Shown here piece after piece: positions 49,750 through 59,385 of a DNA stretch of 64,000 nt. The stretch covers positions 327,000 to 390,999 of the forward strand of contig NW_003101653.1 of NCBI RefSeq assembly GCF_000003855.2, given 5' to 3'. Position 1 is the stretch's first letter. Every line of letters begins with the position of its first letter. The translations under genes were made by a program, and so were the position numbers. Origin of the DNA: Blastomyces gilchristii SLH14081. Its lineage: Eukaryota; Ascomycota; Eurotiomycetes; Onygenales; Ajellomycetaceae. The notes beneath the pieces were generated by a model, which worked only from the letters and a program-made list of their open reading frames with translations, was not told where the DNA came from and searched no databases.

Positions 49750-51977
49750 TATTTTATTAATGAAAGACTGAAATACTGTGAAAGTATTAGTCAGATCAAA
49801 AGACATTACTAGATATTTAAACAATCTCAGTGCAGTTTTAAAGACAGTCTTTTATTCATTCTCAGACTGTATTTACAGCTGTGTATATATATTGATTATA
49901 TTCAGTTATGTGAATATAACAGCTTCTGTGAGACAGTTGATCACATTCTCAATCAGAGATAGAGAATAATAACTCTTTATTATCTTGAAGTTCAGATTAC
50001 AGTAGTTTATACATAATCTGAGATCTTCATTCTTCTTCTTTATAAATATTACAGAGGCTCTCACAGAGGCCTGTGAAGATCAGATAAAGTTATTCTTCAG
50101 ATTCTTCTTTATATAGACCTGTAAGACCTCTGTCTCATAATAAGAGAGCTTATAGATTTATTCTCAAAAGAGTTTCTACTCTTCTATTAAATCTATTATC
50201 AGATTCTTCTCACAGTGAGAAGAAAGCTTAGCTGTCTTTACTGAGCTGAATATCTCTATAAGATCTCAGTATTTCTCTGATATCTGAAGCTCAGTTTTCA
50301 TAACTGTAAGATTCTCAGACACTTATAAAGTTATTATATAGATGAGCTTGTCTTCTCTAATTAACTCTGCAGTATTAACTGATTCTATCTTTATAAGTAA
50401 GTCTATTAACACTGATCAGAAGTATAAACCTGACTCACAGACAGCTATGTATAGATTGTATCTTTGAAGTTATATAAGTTTTAAGTATATATTATCTGTG
50501 ATATCTGCAATGATCACAGTTTCTGTAAATCTTCTTCAGATTTCAGAGAGATCTTACAATTCAAAGATAACTCTTATAAGTCTCTCAGCTCTCAGATCTG
50601 AGTTCTCACATTCTGTTTATTATAAGAGCAGATTCTCAGTTTTCATCTTTCAGCTTATTCACTCTGTAAGCTTTAGAAACACTACAGTGATCTGAGATTC
50701 TGAGTTCATCAATACTTTTTATACTTGTAAGATAGTAGTATCACAGTGCAGTCTCTCTCTATGAGTAAGTATTTTCATTGAGAGAGTAACAGATTCAGAT
50801 GTCAGCTTCAAGACTCTTAAGAAGACTGTTACTGACTCTGTTTATAACTTCTCAAATTTCTATTTTAATTTATCTGAACAGTTTGTGCAGAGATATTCTA
50901 ATTTAGAATAAATAAAACAGAGTCTCTTTTTCTTAATCTCTCTATTATATACTCTGTTTATAGAAGCTTATGAAGCTCTCTCTTTCTACTCAGTAGTCAG
51001 ATATAAATCTCTCTATATCTTATTATTTTTTTCTAATAAATCTGTTCTCTGTTATTCTGAGTCTTACAGAGTCAGTTGATAATCTACTCTCTACAGATCT
51101 ATGACTCTCACAGTGATCTGTAAGCAGTGAATAAGAGTTATCAGTTTCTTCAGAATCAAGAACTTAGAGTCTTACTCAATAAGCTTGTTCTGTATGTCTT
51201 TATTCAGTCTCTTTATAAATATTATTATTCAGGTCTTATTTTAGAGCTCTGTTTTCACAGATCTTAATTCATATTATAATTTTATAAAGTACTGTGAGTA
51301 GTCTTCATCAGATTTCTTATCTCTTTTTCTAATATTAATAATCACAGCTCAGATATTCTCTGTTCAGCTCACAGAGTCTCTTAACTTATTCTCTAAATAG
51401 GTCTTAAGAACAGATCAGTAGAATCTCTTATGATTATTTTCTAGATAATTTAGTCAGTTCTTGACTTCAGTGTAATAGAGATCTGTTATTATATAGATAA
51501 CAGCTTCTTCATCTTTCATATTACACAGCTGAGCTTGTGAGTCAATTTCAAATACAAACTTATAAAAGCTTTTATAGATTGTGATTCAATAAGTAATCTT
51601 AAGTGATTACAGCTTAAGAAAGTTTCTTTTCAGTTCATAGATATCTCTGAAGATTATGTCTAGAGACTCAGTTCAAGAGTGTTTACAGATAGTAAGTATT
51701 TCTTGTAGAAAAATAACTTAATTCTGTAAGAGATGCTCAAGAATGTTCTTTACTGAGATTGATTTATTTATGAGTTTGAAGAGTTTCTCTGTCATAGATG
51801 TAGAGAATAATGTTCTGTGAGTAATTAATAAGTTCTCTGAAACTTCTTCTATAAGAGTTATTCATAATTCAGATAACTACTTCTGAGTGTCTGCAGTAGA
51901 GTTTACAAAGATTGAAGTATATAAGTTTCTAGTTCTTTCAGTCATAACAGATGATTGCTGACTGACTGAGCTTGAAA

Positions 51978-52235
51978 TGTAAGAATAAGTGCTCACAGAT
52001 GATTATTTAGGTGTTTACAGCTTGATGTGATATGTACTGTTAACTACTAGAAGTATTCATAGTAGAAAGATAAAATATAGAGATCAAATGTATAATAGCA
52101 TTTAAGCTGAGTTATGAATAGTATTTGTGAACTTCAGTCTATATAGTTGTGTGTAGCCAAGGGCTGCTAGCCCTATTGATTACACAAGAGATAGAAATAG
52201 AGGTAAAGAATCCGTGAGAAGCGGGATTTCTTACA
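51978..52235 (-). repeat. 5' LTR of gypsy B (right)
   Basis: 258 bases; differs from the left LTR mainly by C/T and G/A changes (gctcgcaggcg against gctcacagatg). Confidence 0.92.
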
Positions 52236-52240
52236 GATTC

Positions 52241-53050
52241 AGAGATAGTCAGATTCTGTCAAGTTTTTAATAGTCTTCATGAGAAAAAGATGATTATAGA
52301 GAATTAAAAGTTTCTTACTAATTATATTCAGACAGTTATTTCTTATCAAGTATCTCATTTTGTGAATACTATTTAACTCTATTTAATAAAGAATGCAGTT
52401 CATGTCTACAATCTTCATACTATTATAAAATCTTGTCAATCTGTTATTAATATCTATGCAGATAACAGTATTATGAAAAATGCAGAATTATCTTCAGATA
52501 TAATAGATAATCTATATTAACTTCTTTCATTATTCATTAACTGTCAGATCATGCTTACTATCAATATCTGAATAGAATGTGAGTTGATTAATGAAGCTCT
52601 GAGTTATATTCATAATATTATATAAAGTCTGTAAATTACTAATTCTCAAGAGAAGAGTCTCTTTACACTACTCATGAAATTTAATAAGTATAATAGCTTA
52701 ATATATGTACAATTCAACAGCTGCAGACTTATTTCTATCTTTTATATCTATTATAAATTCACTCTTGAAAATCTTGTCTGTACTTATATACAATTTCTCA
52801 TAACTCTTGTCTATATTATTACAGTTTATAAATTTCAAGATCTATCACTTAATAAGATTGTTCTGAATATTATCAAGAAGAACTTTGCAGCTGACTTGAC
52901 TTATGTTACTATCTTACAGATGAAGTTCTATCAAGAATTACTCTTTGAAAAGACATTTAATTCTCACAGATTTCACAAAGATAAATTCAATACAATGAAA
53001 ATGAGATGTTTGAATGCAGAGAGATGTGAATTATAACATATAAGTGATAA
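52241..53050 (+). pseudogene. Helitron protein, C-terminal half of PIF1 helicase
   Basis: Continues the helicase frame after gypsy B. An early part includes CQSVININADNSIMKNAEL. A 120-codon open frame at 52,674-53,036 carries YIITVYKFQDLSLNKIVLN, the relic of the HKSQGLT motif, then KKNFAADLTYVTILQMK, the relic of GLTYVALSRV. These are the last PIF1 helicase motifs. The frame ends at about 53,036, close to the expected protein end. Confidence 0.82.
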
Positions 53051-53147
53051 TTACTAAGATTTATTATTACTTTACTAATTATCTACAGCTTATTATAGCT
53101 TCTATTATAGCTTTCTCACTCTCATCTCTTTCTTCAGTGTGTATAGA

Positions 53148-53653
53148 TAGACTGACTGTGTGACTGTGTCTGAAACCAGAACTAGATTTTTTAATAGTTT
53201 CATTACTAATTTAACTGATTTCATTACACAGTTTTAACATTAGATAGTAGTCTCATACTGTCTCAGTGAGACTTACTGTCTACTCTTATCACATTTTTTA
53301 AATAAGATCATGATTTTCACTTCTCAATTTAAATTATTTTTATTACTTTAAATGACTTTAAATCTCATTTAAGTATTATTAAAAAGTGTTACTTTTTAAA
53401 AAATTAACAATAGTCTAAAAAAAACCTTAAAATGTCTAAAAATAGTAACTTTATATCAAGAATGAGACTAAATGAGATCAAATAAAATCACTTTCTCATT
53501 TTTTTCAAGTCATGGTTTCATTTTAAGATCTGATATATAGTCACTTTACATGTTTTTTTGATAGCCAGTCCCAGTGGGATTCACGCCAAGAAATGTATGA
53601 GATCAGATCAAATGAGATCAAATATGAAATTCATAGTTCTGGCGGTCAGTCTA
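53148..53653 (+). mobile_element. hAT-like MITE copy 8
   Basis: 506 bases with the normal TAGACTG...CAGTCTA ends. The flanking octamers (tgtataga and gcaatcac) do not match, unlike the other seven copies. Confidence 0.85.
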
Positions 53654-54770
53654 GCAATCACTGCATCTGAGATGAAGACTTATTTATAAGTTATATTGAT
53701 CTTCAAGACTATTATCAAGATATGTGTGTCAGCTGTCACTATAGCAGTATAAGAAGCTGTTACTTCTATTATTTAAGTAAGTCTATACTATGAATTCAAG
53801 TGTAAATTAGTAATAAGCTGATATACAATTAGACAACTGAATTATCAATCTTAAGAAGAAGAAGAAGAAGAAGAAGATAAAGAAGAAGACAGAGATGAAG
53901 AAAAGAAAGAAGAAGAAAAAGAAGCTCACTGTAGTTATTAAGTAGAATTTCTCTCTCTATAAATAACTCACTGCTGCTGTTACAGCCCCAGATCACTCTG
54001 CTAAATATCATGTCAGAGACAATAGTGTTGAGTTACTTGATGTCAAAGAAGTTGAGATTGAATATCTACATCACAAGAACACCTCTCTTCAGGGAAAATT
54101 GAACCATGTTCAGCATCTCTTAGAAATGACTGTTGAATTTATCAAAGATAATTAGATAGCTTACAGGTCAGGCGGTGCAGATATTATTTTTTAAAAAAAT
54201 TAGTTACTATGAAGCAATCAAATTAATGATTTACAGGGAAGAATGATGATGATGATGATGAAAATATTCAATTCTACTATATTGCAGTCTGTCTGTAGAA
54301 TTGCTGTTTCCTAATGCAGACTAGCTCTGCAATAATTAGCACACCAAGGCTTGTGTGCTACAAAAACATTTTACTGAGTACATAACCGTACATCACTTCC
54401 TCTAAGCTATTTTACTGGAGTTTTAGCTAGGTAAGTTGATTTAAGCCGATGTGTCGCAGGTCAATGATGATAGTCATACAAAAATTCGGAGAATACCCGA
54501 AATAAGATGCAATAGCATAGCCCTGACAATGCTCATTCTTTGTCCATCATCCCGAGCCTCTATCTGCAAACGTCCCAAATCTATACAGGTGTACTCCGTA
54601 CGTAGGCCTAGTTTAACTCTAGTATATCCCTCTCAGCCTGCAGTAGGAGATCTATACGACCATTAAAACGCACACACCTGACAATGGGGAATCGTCTATG
54701 GGACAAGGGGGGAGGGGGGAAGGAAGAAAAAATTAGAGGTAACTAAAACAGTGTAAGCCCATCTAACATG
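53654..54770. other. Right edge of the transposon block and intergenic region
   Basis: 53,850-53,930 is a GAA-rich purine run. 53,970-54,150 reads in one plus frame as DHSAKYHVRDNSVELLDVKE and onward through a helical stretch to a stop near 54,152, a possible coding relic of unknown origin. Composition returns to normal at about 54,160. A (GAT)n run lies near 54,245. The rest to 54,770 has no supported gene. Confidence 0.45.
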
Positions 54771-55622
54771 TTATAATACCCCCACCTCTTTCGCCATATC
54801 CAATATCCCCTCGACCAATTGCATATTATCCTTCTGCTGGGCCGGGAGATGATGGCCCATATCTAGCCTGCGAACCGTTCTCTTCGCGGAACTGAAGTGA
54901 GTAGTAGCCAATAGCTCCCCGGGGTCCACCCAAGGGTCCTTGTTACCCAGTATATGTAGCGTGGGGATATCGATCTGAGGCAGCGCGATTTTGTCACCCT
55001 TCCCATCCCCACTTTCATGGTCGAGGAGATCATGTAGTTTCGTTATCGGCGGCGATGTCGCGCATATGAACACTCCGAATTTAAACCCATGCCCCTCGAC
55101 GCCGTTCTCGTTCCCGTTCCCATTCCCGTTCGCATCCCCATTCCCATCCGCATTCCCAGAGTTCAAGCGCAGCTGCTGCTCCAAAAGCAGCCCAGCCGCC
55201 ATCCTGCCCCCCATAGAGAAGCCAATGATCCCCACAAACCCCCTCCCATCCCGCTCAACCTGTTCGCGCATCGTCTTCTCCAGCAATTCCACCGTGCGCG
55301 CCGGCATCGGCTGCGTGCGGCCGCGGAGGATACTCCTCTGCAGCGCCGTTAATTTCTTCCCCCCAGTGTCATCCGTGCTAGCGAGCGAGCGCTGCGAAGC
55401 GGGTAGGGAAGCGAGATCTACCCAGGTAAAGTAGGGACCGGCATCAGCGAAGACGGGCAGGACACCCGGGCCAGGCTCAGTCTCGAAGGGGGCGTCGATG
55501 AAGACGAAGGAGAAGTGGTGTTGGAGTTCGCGGCGGAGGCGGATGGTTTGGATTTTGAAGATGGCGGCGGATGTGCCTGAGCCGTGGAGGCAGAGGATGC
55601 TGGGGAGGGGGGAGGAGGGCAT
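54771..55622 (-). CDS. FSH1-type serine hydrolase, 283 aa
   Basis: Single exon. The alpha/beta-hydrolase begins with the FSH1-family start ILCLHGSGTSAAIF and the FIDAPFE motif. The nucleophile elbow GFSMGG gives Ser-136. ILGNKDPWV gives Asp-229, and DMGHHLP gives the catalytic His at 257 or 258. The family (yeast Fsh1-3, also thioesterase-like enzymes such as LovG) hydrolyses small esters or thioesters; the substrate is unknown here. No polyketide synthase is nearby, so a biosynthetic role is not supported. Residues ~155-174 are a Gly/Asn-rich insert (NGDANGNGNGNENG) absent from the core fold. Length is a little above usual for that reason. GC-rich coding use contrasts with the adjacent transposon block. 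Confidence 0.9.
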   Translation of the reverse strand: MPSSPLPSILCLHGSGTSAAIFKIQTIRLRRELQHHFSFVFIDAPFETEPGPGVLPVFADAGPYFTWVDLASLPASQRSLASTDDTGGKKLTALQRSILRGRTQPMPARTVELLEKTMREQVERDGRGFVGIIGFSMGGRMAAGLLLEQQLRLNSGNADGNGDANGNGNGNENGVEGHGFKFGVFICATSPPITKLHDLLDHESGDGKGDKIALPQIDIPTLHILGNKDPWVDPGELLATTHFSSAKRTVRRLDMGHHLPAQQKDNMQLVEGILDMAKEVGVL

Positions 55623-56350
55623 CGCGGGTTTCGTGCGGGGGTTAGTATGTTTGCGATTGAGTAGGTTGTACGCGCCAAGAATCTATGTTGCTGTCGCTGC
55701 AGGAGATGACAGGATTCTAATGAGTGGTCGATGGAAACTTAAATCTTACTGTCATGTACATTACATATATGCATAGTAGTACAGACATTTGCGGGTGTGT
55801 AAATATATTAAGAGGAAAAACAACCTCGGGATGCGGGGTTGGTTTAAATATTTTTGCCGTGGGGAATGGTTTTACGATGTTTGTTTGATACCGATTCTCA
55901 CAATGGGGAAGCATGGAAAATGACCTGCTACTTGGCTAAATGATCGGATATATATGTGTATATATTTATTGTAATGAAGTGCCCGATAATAATATCCACA
56001 TGTATTCTGCAGTTCAACCCAATTAGCTCGTGTTTGCCCGCCGGAATATGTATAGCCATGTGTAAACGCGAGGCATATTGACGAAAGCCCCATATTTTAT
56101 ATTGACATTGTCAAGATATTATACCCTTAATCTTTCGAAATAGTAATCGAGCAGAAACATCGTGAGGAGTAACTGAACACTCTTAATAAGAAAAATTCTA
56201 TTATTAGAGGGAATTCCGTAATCCCCAAGCGGAACATAAATGTGAATCATGCCAGACAACCATAGAGCGGAGCAGAAGTTTTATCAGTCATTGCAAGGTA
56301 TACTTTCTATTAATGACCCCCGCCCCCCTGAAAGCTGAGCTTCCTGCTGG
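55623..56350. other. Intergenic
   Basis: Promoter side of the hydrolase gene and 3' side of the next minus-strand gene. Nothing recognisable in it. Confidence 0.6.
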
Positions 56351-57538
56351 TTAACTGCCCTCGTCCGACCTTGCACCAACCCCAAACCAATACGGCGCCA
56401 TGCAAACATAAACATCCTGCGCCGGATCGGGTGCCTTCGAAACCTTAGCCCTCAAACGATCGCCCACAATATACACCGGAGGAGGCGCCTCCAACGCCGC
56501 AATCTGCTCTCGCATCCTACATGCTTTCTCTAAGAGCTCCGGAGCAATTTTCTTCTGCGGCAGAGTGACCAGCTGCATCCCCTCAAGCCCCATTGTCTGC
56601 AGTGCATCTCTGAACAATTTCAATCTCCACACCCCTTCAACTTCACCACCCGCTTGGGCCCTCTCAAAGGGGCCTCGCTCCGCATCCCACTCCGCAAAGA
56701 GCGGGCCTACCATAGCCATTGCATCTGCCCACATGCGCCGCCACCGTCGGCACGTCAAGATATGTCGCAGTGCGTACTGATCCGCGGGCAAATCGTCCCT
56801 GTTCTCCAGCGCATAAGGGCCCACAGGCAATATCTGAAACCCCGGGTAACTCCGGCATACCCATTCGGGGACACAATATTTGATATAGTTGAGCCGAGTT
56901 TGCAAGTCAAAATATGGGAGAGGTGAATCCAGATCCGAATCCGAATCCGGCCCTTCCTGCCTACTAGCTCTTGGCTCCAGAAATGGTCGCATGCTACTCC
57001 CAAACAGCTCGCCGTAAATGATGATCTGCATCGCAGCGCGGTGCGCCTCCATGTCGACGGTAGCAGGCTCACTGACACCGCCGTCCCAAAAGTCCTTCGT
57101 ATCGTACCATTGCTTGCCGGCCATTTTGTCGATTTTATCCGTGAACGGGTTGAGGATAGTGAAGCGGGCTTCATAGAGCCTTCTAATCCTGTCCAGGGTG
57201 AGCCTGGCCTTGAGGCTATTATCACTCACACAGAAGTCGTACAGGCCCTCGATGCCGCCCTGAAAGGCCGCGCAGAGACAGCTACTATTCTTCTCACTAC
57301 CCAGGGCCCAGTCGCGGAGTTGCGGGGCCACGGCCATAACGAGGAAGTGTGGGTGCGGGGAAAAGAATGTCGGGGCAGAGGCGGCGGCTAGCTGGAAGAT
57401 TGTCTGTGGGAGGGTGCTGGAGAAGACCGAGCGGAGCCTGCGGCAGGTGCTGGAGGCGCTGATAAATGTTTCAATGTTGTCAATATAGAGGGGGAGCAGC
57501 GAGAGGATGTCTGTTGGGAGGTATGCGAGGGACAGCAT
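56351..57538 (-). CDS. F-box-like protein, 395 aa
   Basis: Single exon. Residues ~3-45 (LAYLPTDILSLLPLYIDNIE, then FISASSTCRRLRSVF) have the pattern of an F-box: LP-x-IL and a later Leu/Arg helix. This suggests a substrate adaptor for an SCF-type ubiquitin ligase. The remaining 350 residues match the general style of large fungal F-box-only families, with many Trp, Arg and Tyr residues and no LRR, WD or kelch repeat visible. An acidic linker (DSDSDLDSP) sits near residue 198. The substrate cannot be inferred. The N-terminal motif is the only functional clue. Confidence 0.7.
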   Translation of the reverse strand: MLSLAYLPTDILSLLPLYIDNIETFISASSTCRRLRSVFSSTLPQTIFQLAAASAPTFFSPHPHFLVMAVAPQLRDWALGSEKNSSCLCAAFQGGIEGLYDFCVSDNSLKARLTLDRIRRLYEARFTILNPFTDKIDKMAGKQWYDTKDFWDGGVSEPATVDMEAHRAAMQIIIYGELFGSSMRPFLEPRASRQEGPDSDSDLDSPLPYFDLQTRLNYIKYCVPEWVCRSYPGFQILPVGPYALENRDDLPADQYALRHILTCRRWRRMWADAMAMVGPLFAEWDAERGPFERAQAGGEVEGVWRLKLFRDALQTMGLEGMQLVTLPQKKIAPELLEKACRMREQIAALEAPPPVYIVGDRLRAKVSKAPDPAQDVYVCMAPYWFGVGARSDEGS

Positions 57539-58689
57539 TGTAGAGATGTGTACTAGAATATTTTAAGAAGGCGGTTGGTAGATGGTAGACACGTAGGTCC
57601 AGGAGGGATGTATAGGAATGGATGAGCATGTGTTGCTTCACCGTTGACTCCAGAATAAAAAGGCAACAGACTATAGTAATGTAGAGAACTGGTGCTTGTC
57701 GGGCTGACTCCTCTGATCGCCGAATATCTGCGGCTGAGACTGTTATAAATAAATAACATGATATTTACATCGTTCGAGAGATGGTCGATGGCTCTTCGAG
57801 TCTTCTCTCTTGATCGGCGACATATTACGTGCGGTATACCTCCCACAGCTAATAACATGACGCAGCATGGATATCATTTTGTCAGACATACATGCGCATG
57901 CAATAATAAATACTCAAGAGGGTCGCCCCCAGCAGAAGGGTTGATCCTTTTGGTGTGGCGGCGGTAAAATCCCTTCGTCAGAGAGCGTTGTAAATTTTAG
58001 CCGGGCGCAAATAGCCTGGCTCACGGTTAAGTGTTGAATCTGCCAAAATAGTCTGGAGTAAATAGTCGACTTTCTGACCGATCTCGATCTACCTAGTGGT
58101 CCGTCTGGAGCAAGGAAACAGTCTTTATCGCCCGGGTGAGGAGAGGCGCTTTGTGTCTCCATCCAACACTCAGGCGGGATAAAGATCAAGCACAGTCTGC
58201 TAGAACCAGACAGGTTGGTGATGGCATCAATCTCGTAAAAGCTGTTCAGCAGCAACTTTTATTCAAAGGGCTACTCCTGCATAGTCCAGGGGGAAAAAAA
58301 ATAAAGCATGGAACTGACAGCTATATAAGTTTTCTTCTTGCTAGATCCAATGAGTGTGAAGTGAGTCCATGTGCTGCACCACATACCTCTCTGGTATGAT
58401 TAACAAAAGGCTCCAAAGGTTCCTTGACTGTCATGATTGAATCCAAACATGTCTTCAGCTGGTGGCTGTTTCCTCCCTGATGATGCTTTGAGGCCCTGTG
58501 GATTTTGCTGATGAGATATATTTTGTGACACTTAACATCGCAAGATTTCTTGATGGGCGGGATTTTATCACTCTCATGTACACCTCATGAGACTTGCAAA
58601 ATGTGTTAGATCGAGATTGTTTTCGTCGGGCTACTGCCTAGATTTCGCTGGTAAAGGGGTATTTATACCATTGTAGTTCCCGGCCTCCA
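57539..58689. other. Intergenic, no supported gene
   Basis: Several short overlapping frames on both strands, none with recognisable motifs. Includes the upstream region of the F-box-like gene. Confidence 0.55.
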
Positions 58690-59385
58690 CATTCTTGCCT
58701 ACGTTCGTCTGTCTTGCATTTGGCAGTGCATCATGACTGTGTAAGGCTGGCAAAAATTGCTCTATATAATGGAGTCCCTATTTTGCAAGAGGATACTTTG
58801 ACATGCACGGCCCTGAGGGTCGCTGCCCACTTTGGGAGTGTGAAAGTGGCACGTCTCCTTACTGAACATGGAGCGGAAATAACCCCATCCAACTCCATGA
58901 TGGAGTCTCCAGTCTTCAGTGTGGCAGAGACACATGAGGCTGCCGTTCTCCAACTTCTAATCGATGCTGGAGGATCTGTTTCCAAGCTCTGCGAATGCGG
59001 CCTCTACAATTGAACTCTGCTCTCTTGTTGCCCTCACTCAGTTCATGTATTGATCCATTTCACCATTCAAAGAAGCTAAATGATACAATTCGCACCCTGC
59101 TATGTGCAGGTGTTGATCCACAAGTCGGTAAACCCTTCACTCCCCTGGAGAAAGCCCTGGCGAGGCCGATGCATGACTTAAGACATTGTGGAGCTCCTCC
59201 TTGAAGCCGGGGCATGTCTACAAGACGAAGAACTAGATTCCAATCTAAAGTGGGTCATGAAATGGTCTCAGAAGCCCACAGTAAGGATCCTCGCTACCTT
59301 CGGCACAGGCATACATTGTATGTGTACCCACGCTGTGTGCGCGGCTGAACCAGAAATTGTTCACTACCTTGTTGGTGTCTAACCA
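58690..59385 (+). pseudogene. Ankyrin-repeat protein, broken
   Basis: An open frame at 58,714-59,013 encodes three ankyrin-like units (TALRVAAHFGSVKVARLLTE; HEAAVLQLLIDAGGSVS). The story then moves between frames. NDTIRTLLCAGVDPQVGKPF follows at about 59,070-59,170, then DIVELLLEAGACLQDEELD at about 59,180-59,245, and the frame ends at 59,382 after VCAAEPEIVHYLVGV. Stops and frame changes without plausible splice sites suggest a decayed gene. It lacks an N-terminal effector domain. Alternatively, a few unusual introns could rescue part of it. It is not a copy of the STAND gene repeats. Confidence 0.6.

Larger units (their letters stand above)
44991..51900 (-). pseudogene. gag-pol of gypsy B, degenerate and interrupted
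   Basis: Minus-strand Pol relic matching copy A domain by domain: chromodomain, integrase, RNase H, RT, protease and gag from left to right. A 60-codon piece of RT stays open at 47,102-47,284. RT is broken at 47,677/49,739 by the tRNA-headed retroposon. Stops and transitions throughout. Confidence 0.8.
42915..52235 (-). mobile_element. Ty3/gypsy chromovirus-like element B, full length, inverted
   Basis: 258-base LTRs at 42,915-43,172 and 51,978-52,235, with a perfect 5-base target duplication gattc (42,910-42,914 and 52,236-52,240). The whole internal order of copy A is found on the minus strand: gag knuckle ~50,870-50,910, RT 47,300-47,670 and 49,750-50,300, integrase ~45,640-46,100, chromodomain ~45,040-45,240. 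RT is split by a retroposon (47,678-49,738). Length without that insertion is about 7.25 kb. It carries no MITE, so it shows the pre-insertion sites of all three MITEs in A. Confidence 0.93.
30228..53050 (+). mobile_element. Helitron (RepHel), split by two nested gypsy insertions
   Basis: Coding blocks of one plus-strand Helitron appear in order on both sides of two LTR elements. A DUF6570-like region lies at 30,700-31,400, the Rep/Helitron-like N domain at ~31,430-31,503 plus 40,307-41,500, and the PIF1 helicase at ~42,330-42,914 plus 52,241-53,030. With gypsy A and one copy of its 5-base duplication taken out, the frame reads ...FSYNI-AEFTLSYQ... without a break. With gypsy B taken out it reads ...EADS-EIVRFCQVFN.... 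Stops are scattered through all blocks, so it is dead. The outer ends (5' TC, 3' hairpin plus CTRR) could not be fixed; the span given is the coding extent. Confidence 0.85.

Noticed and set aside
49636..49824. 62-codon minus frame spanning the retroposon junction
   Set aside because: It is RT residue sequence of gypsy B running into a translated tRNA (SVAQLV...RIPPLA type), a known artefact.
54771..57538. Secondary-metabolite cluster around the FSH1-type hydrolase
   Set aside because: No polyketide synthase, peptide synthetase, P450 or transporter in the island; the family also has housekeeping members.
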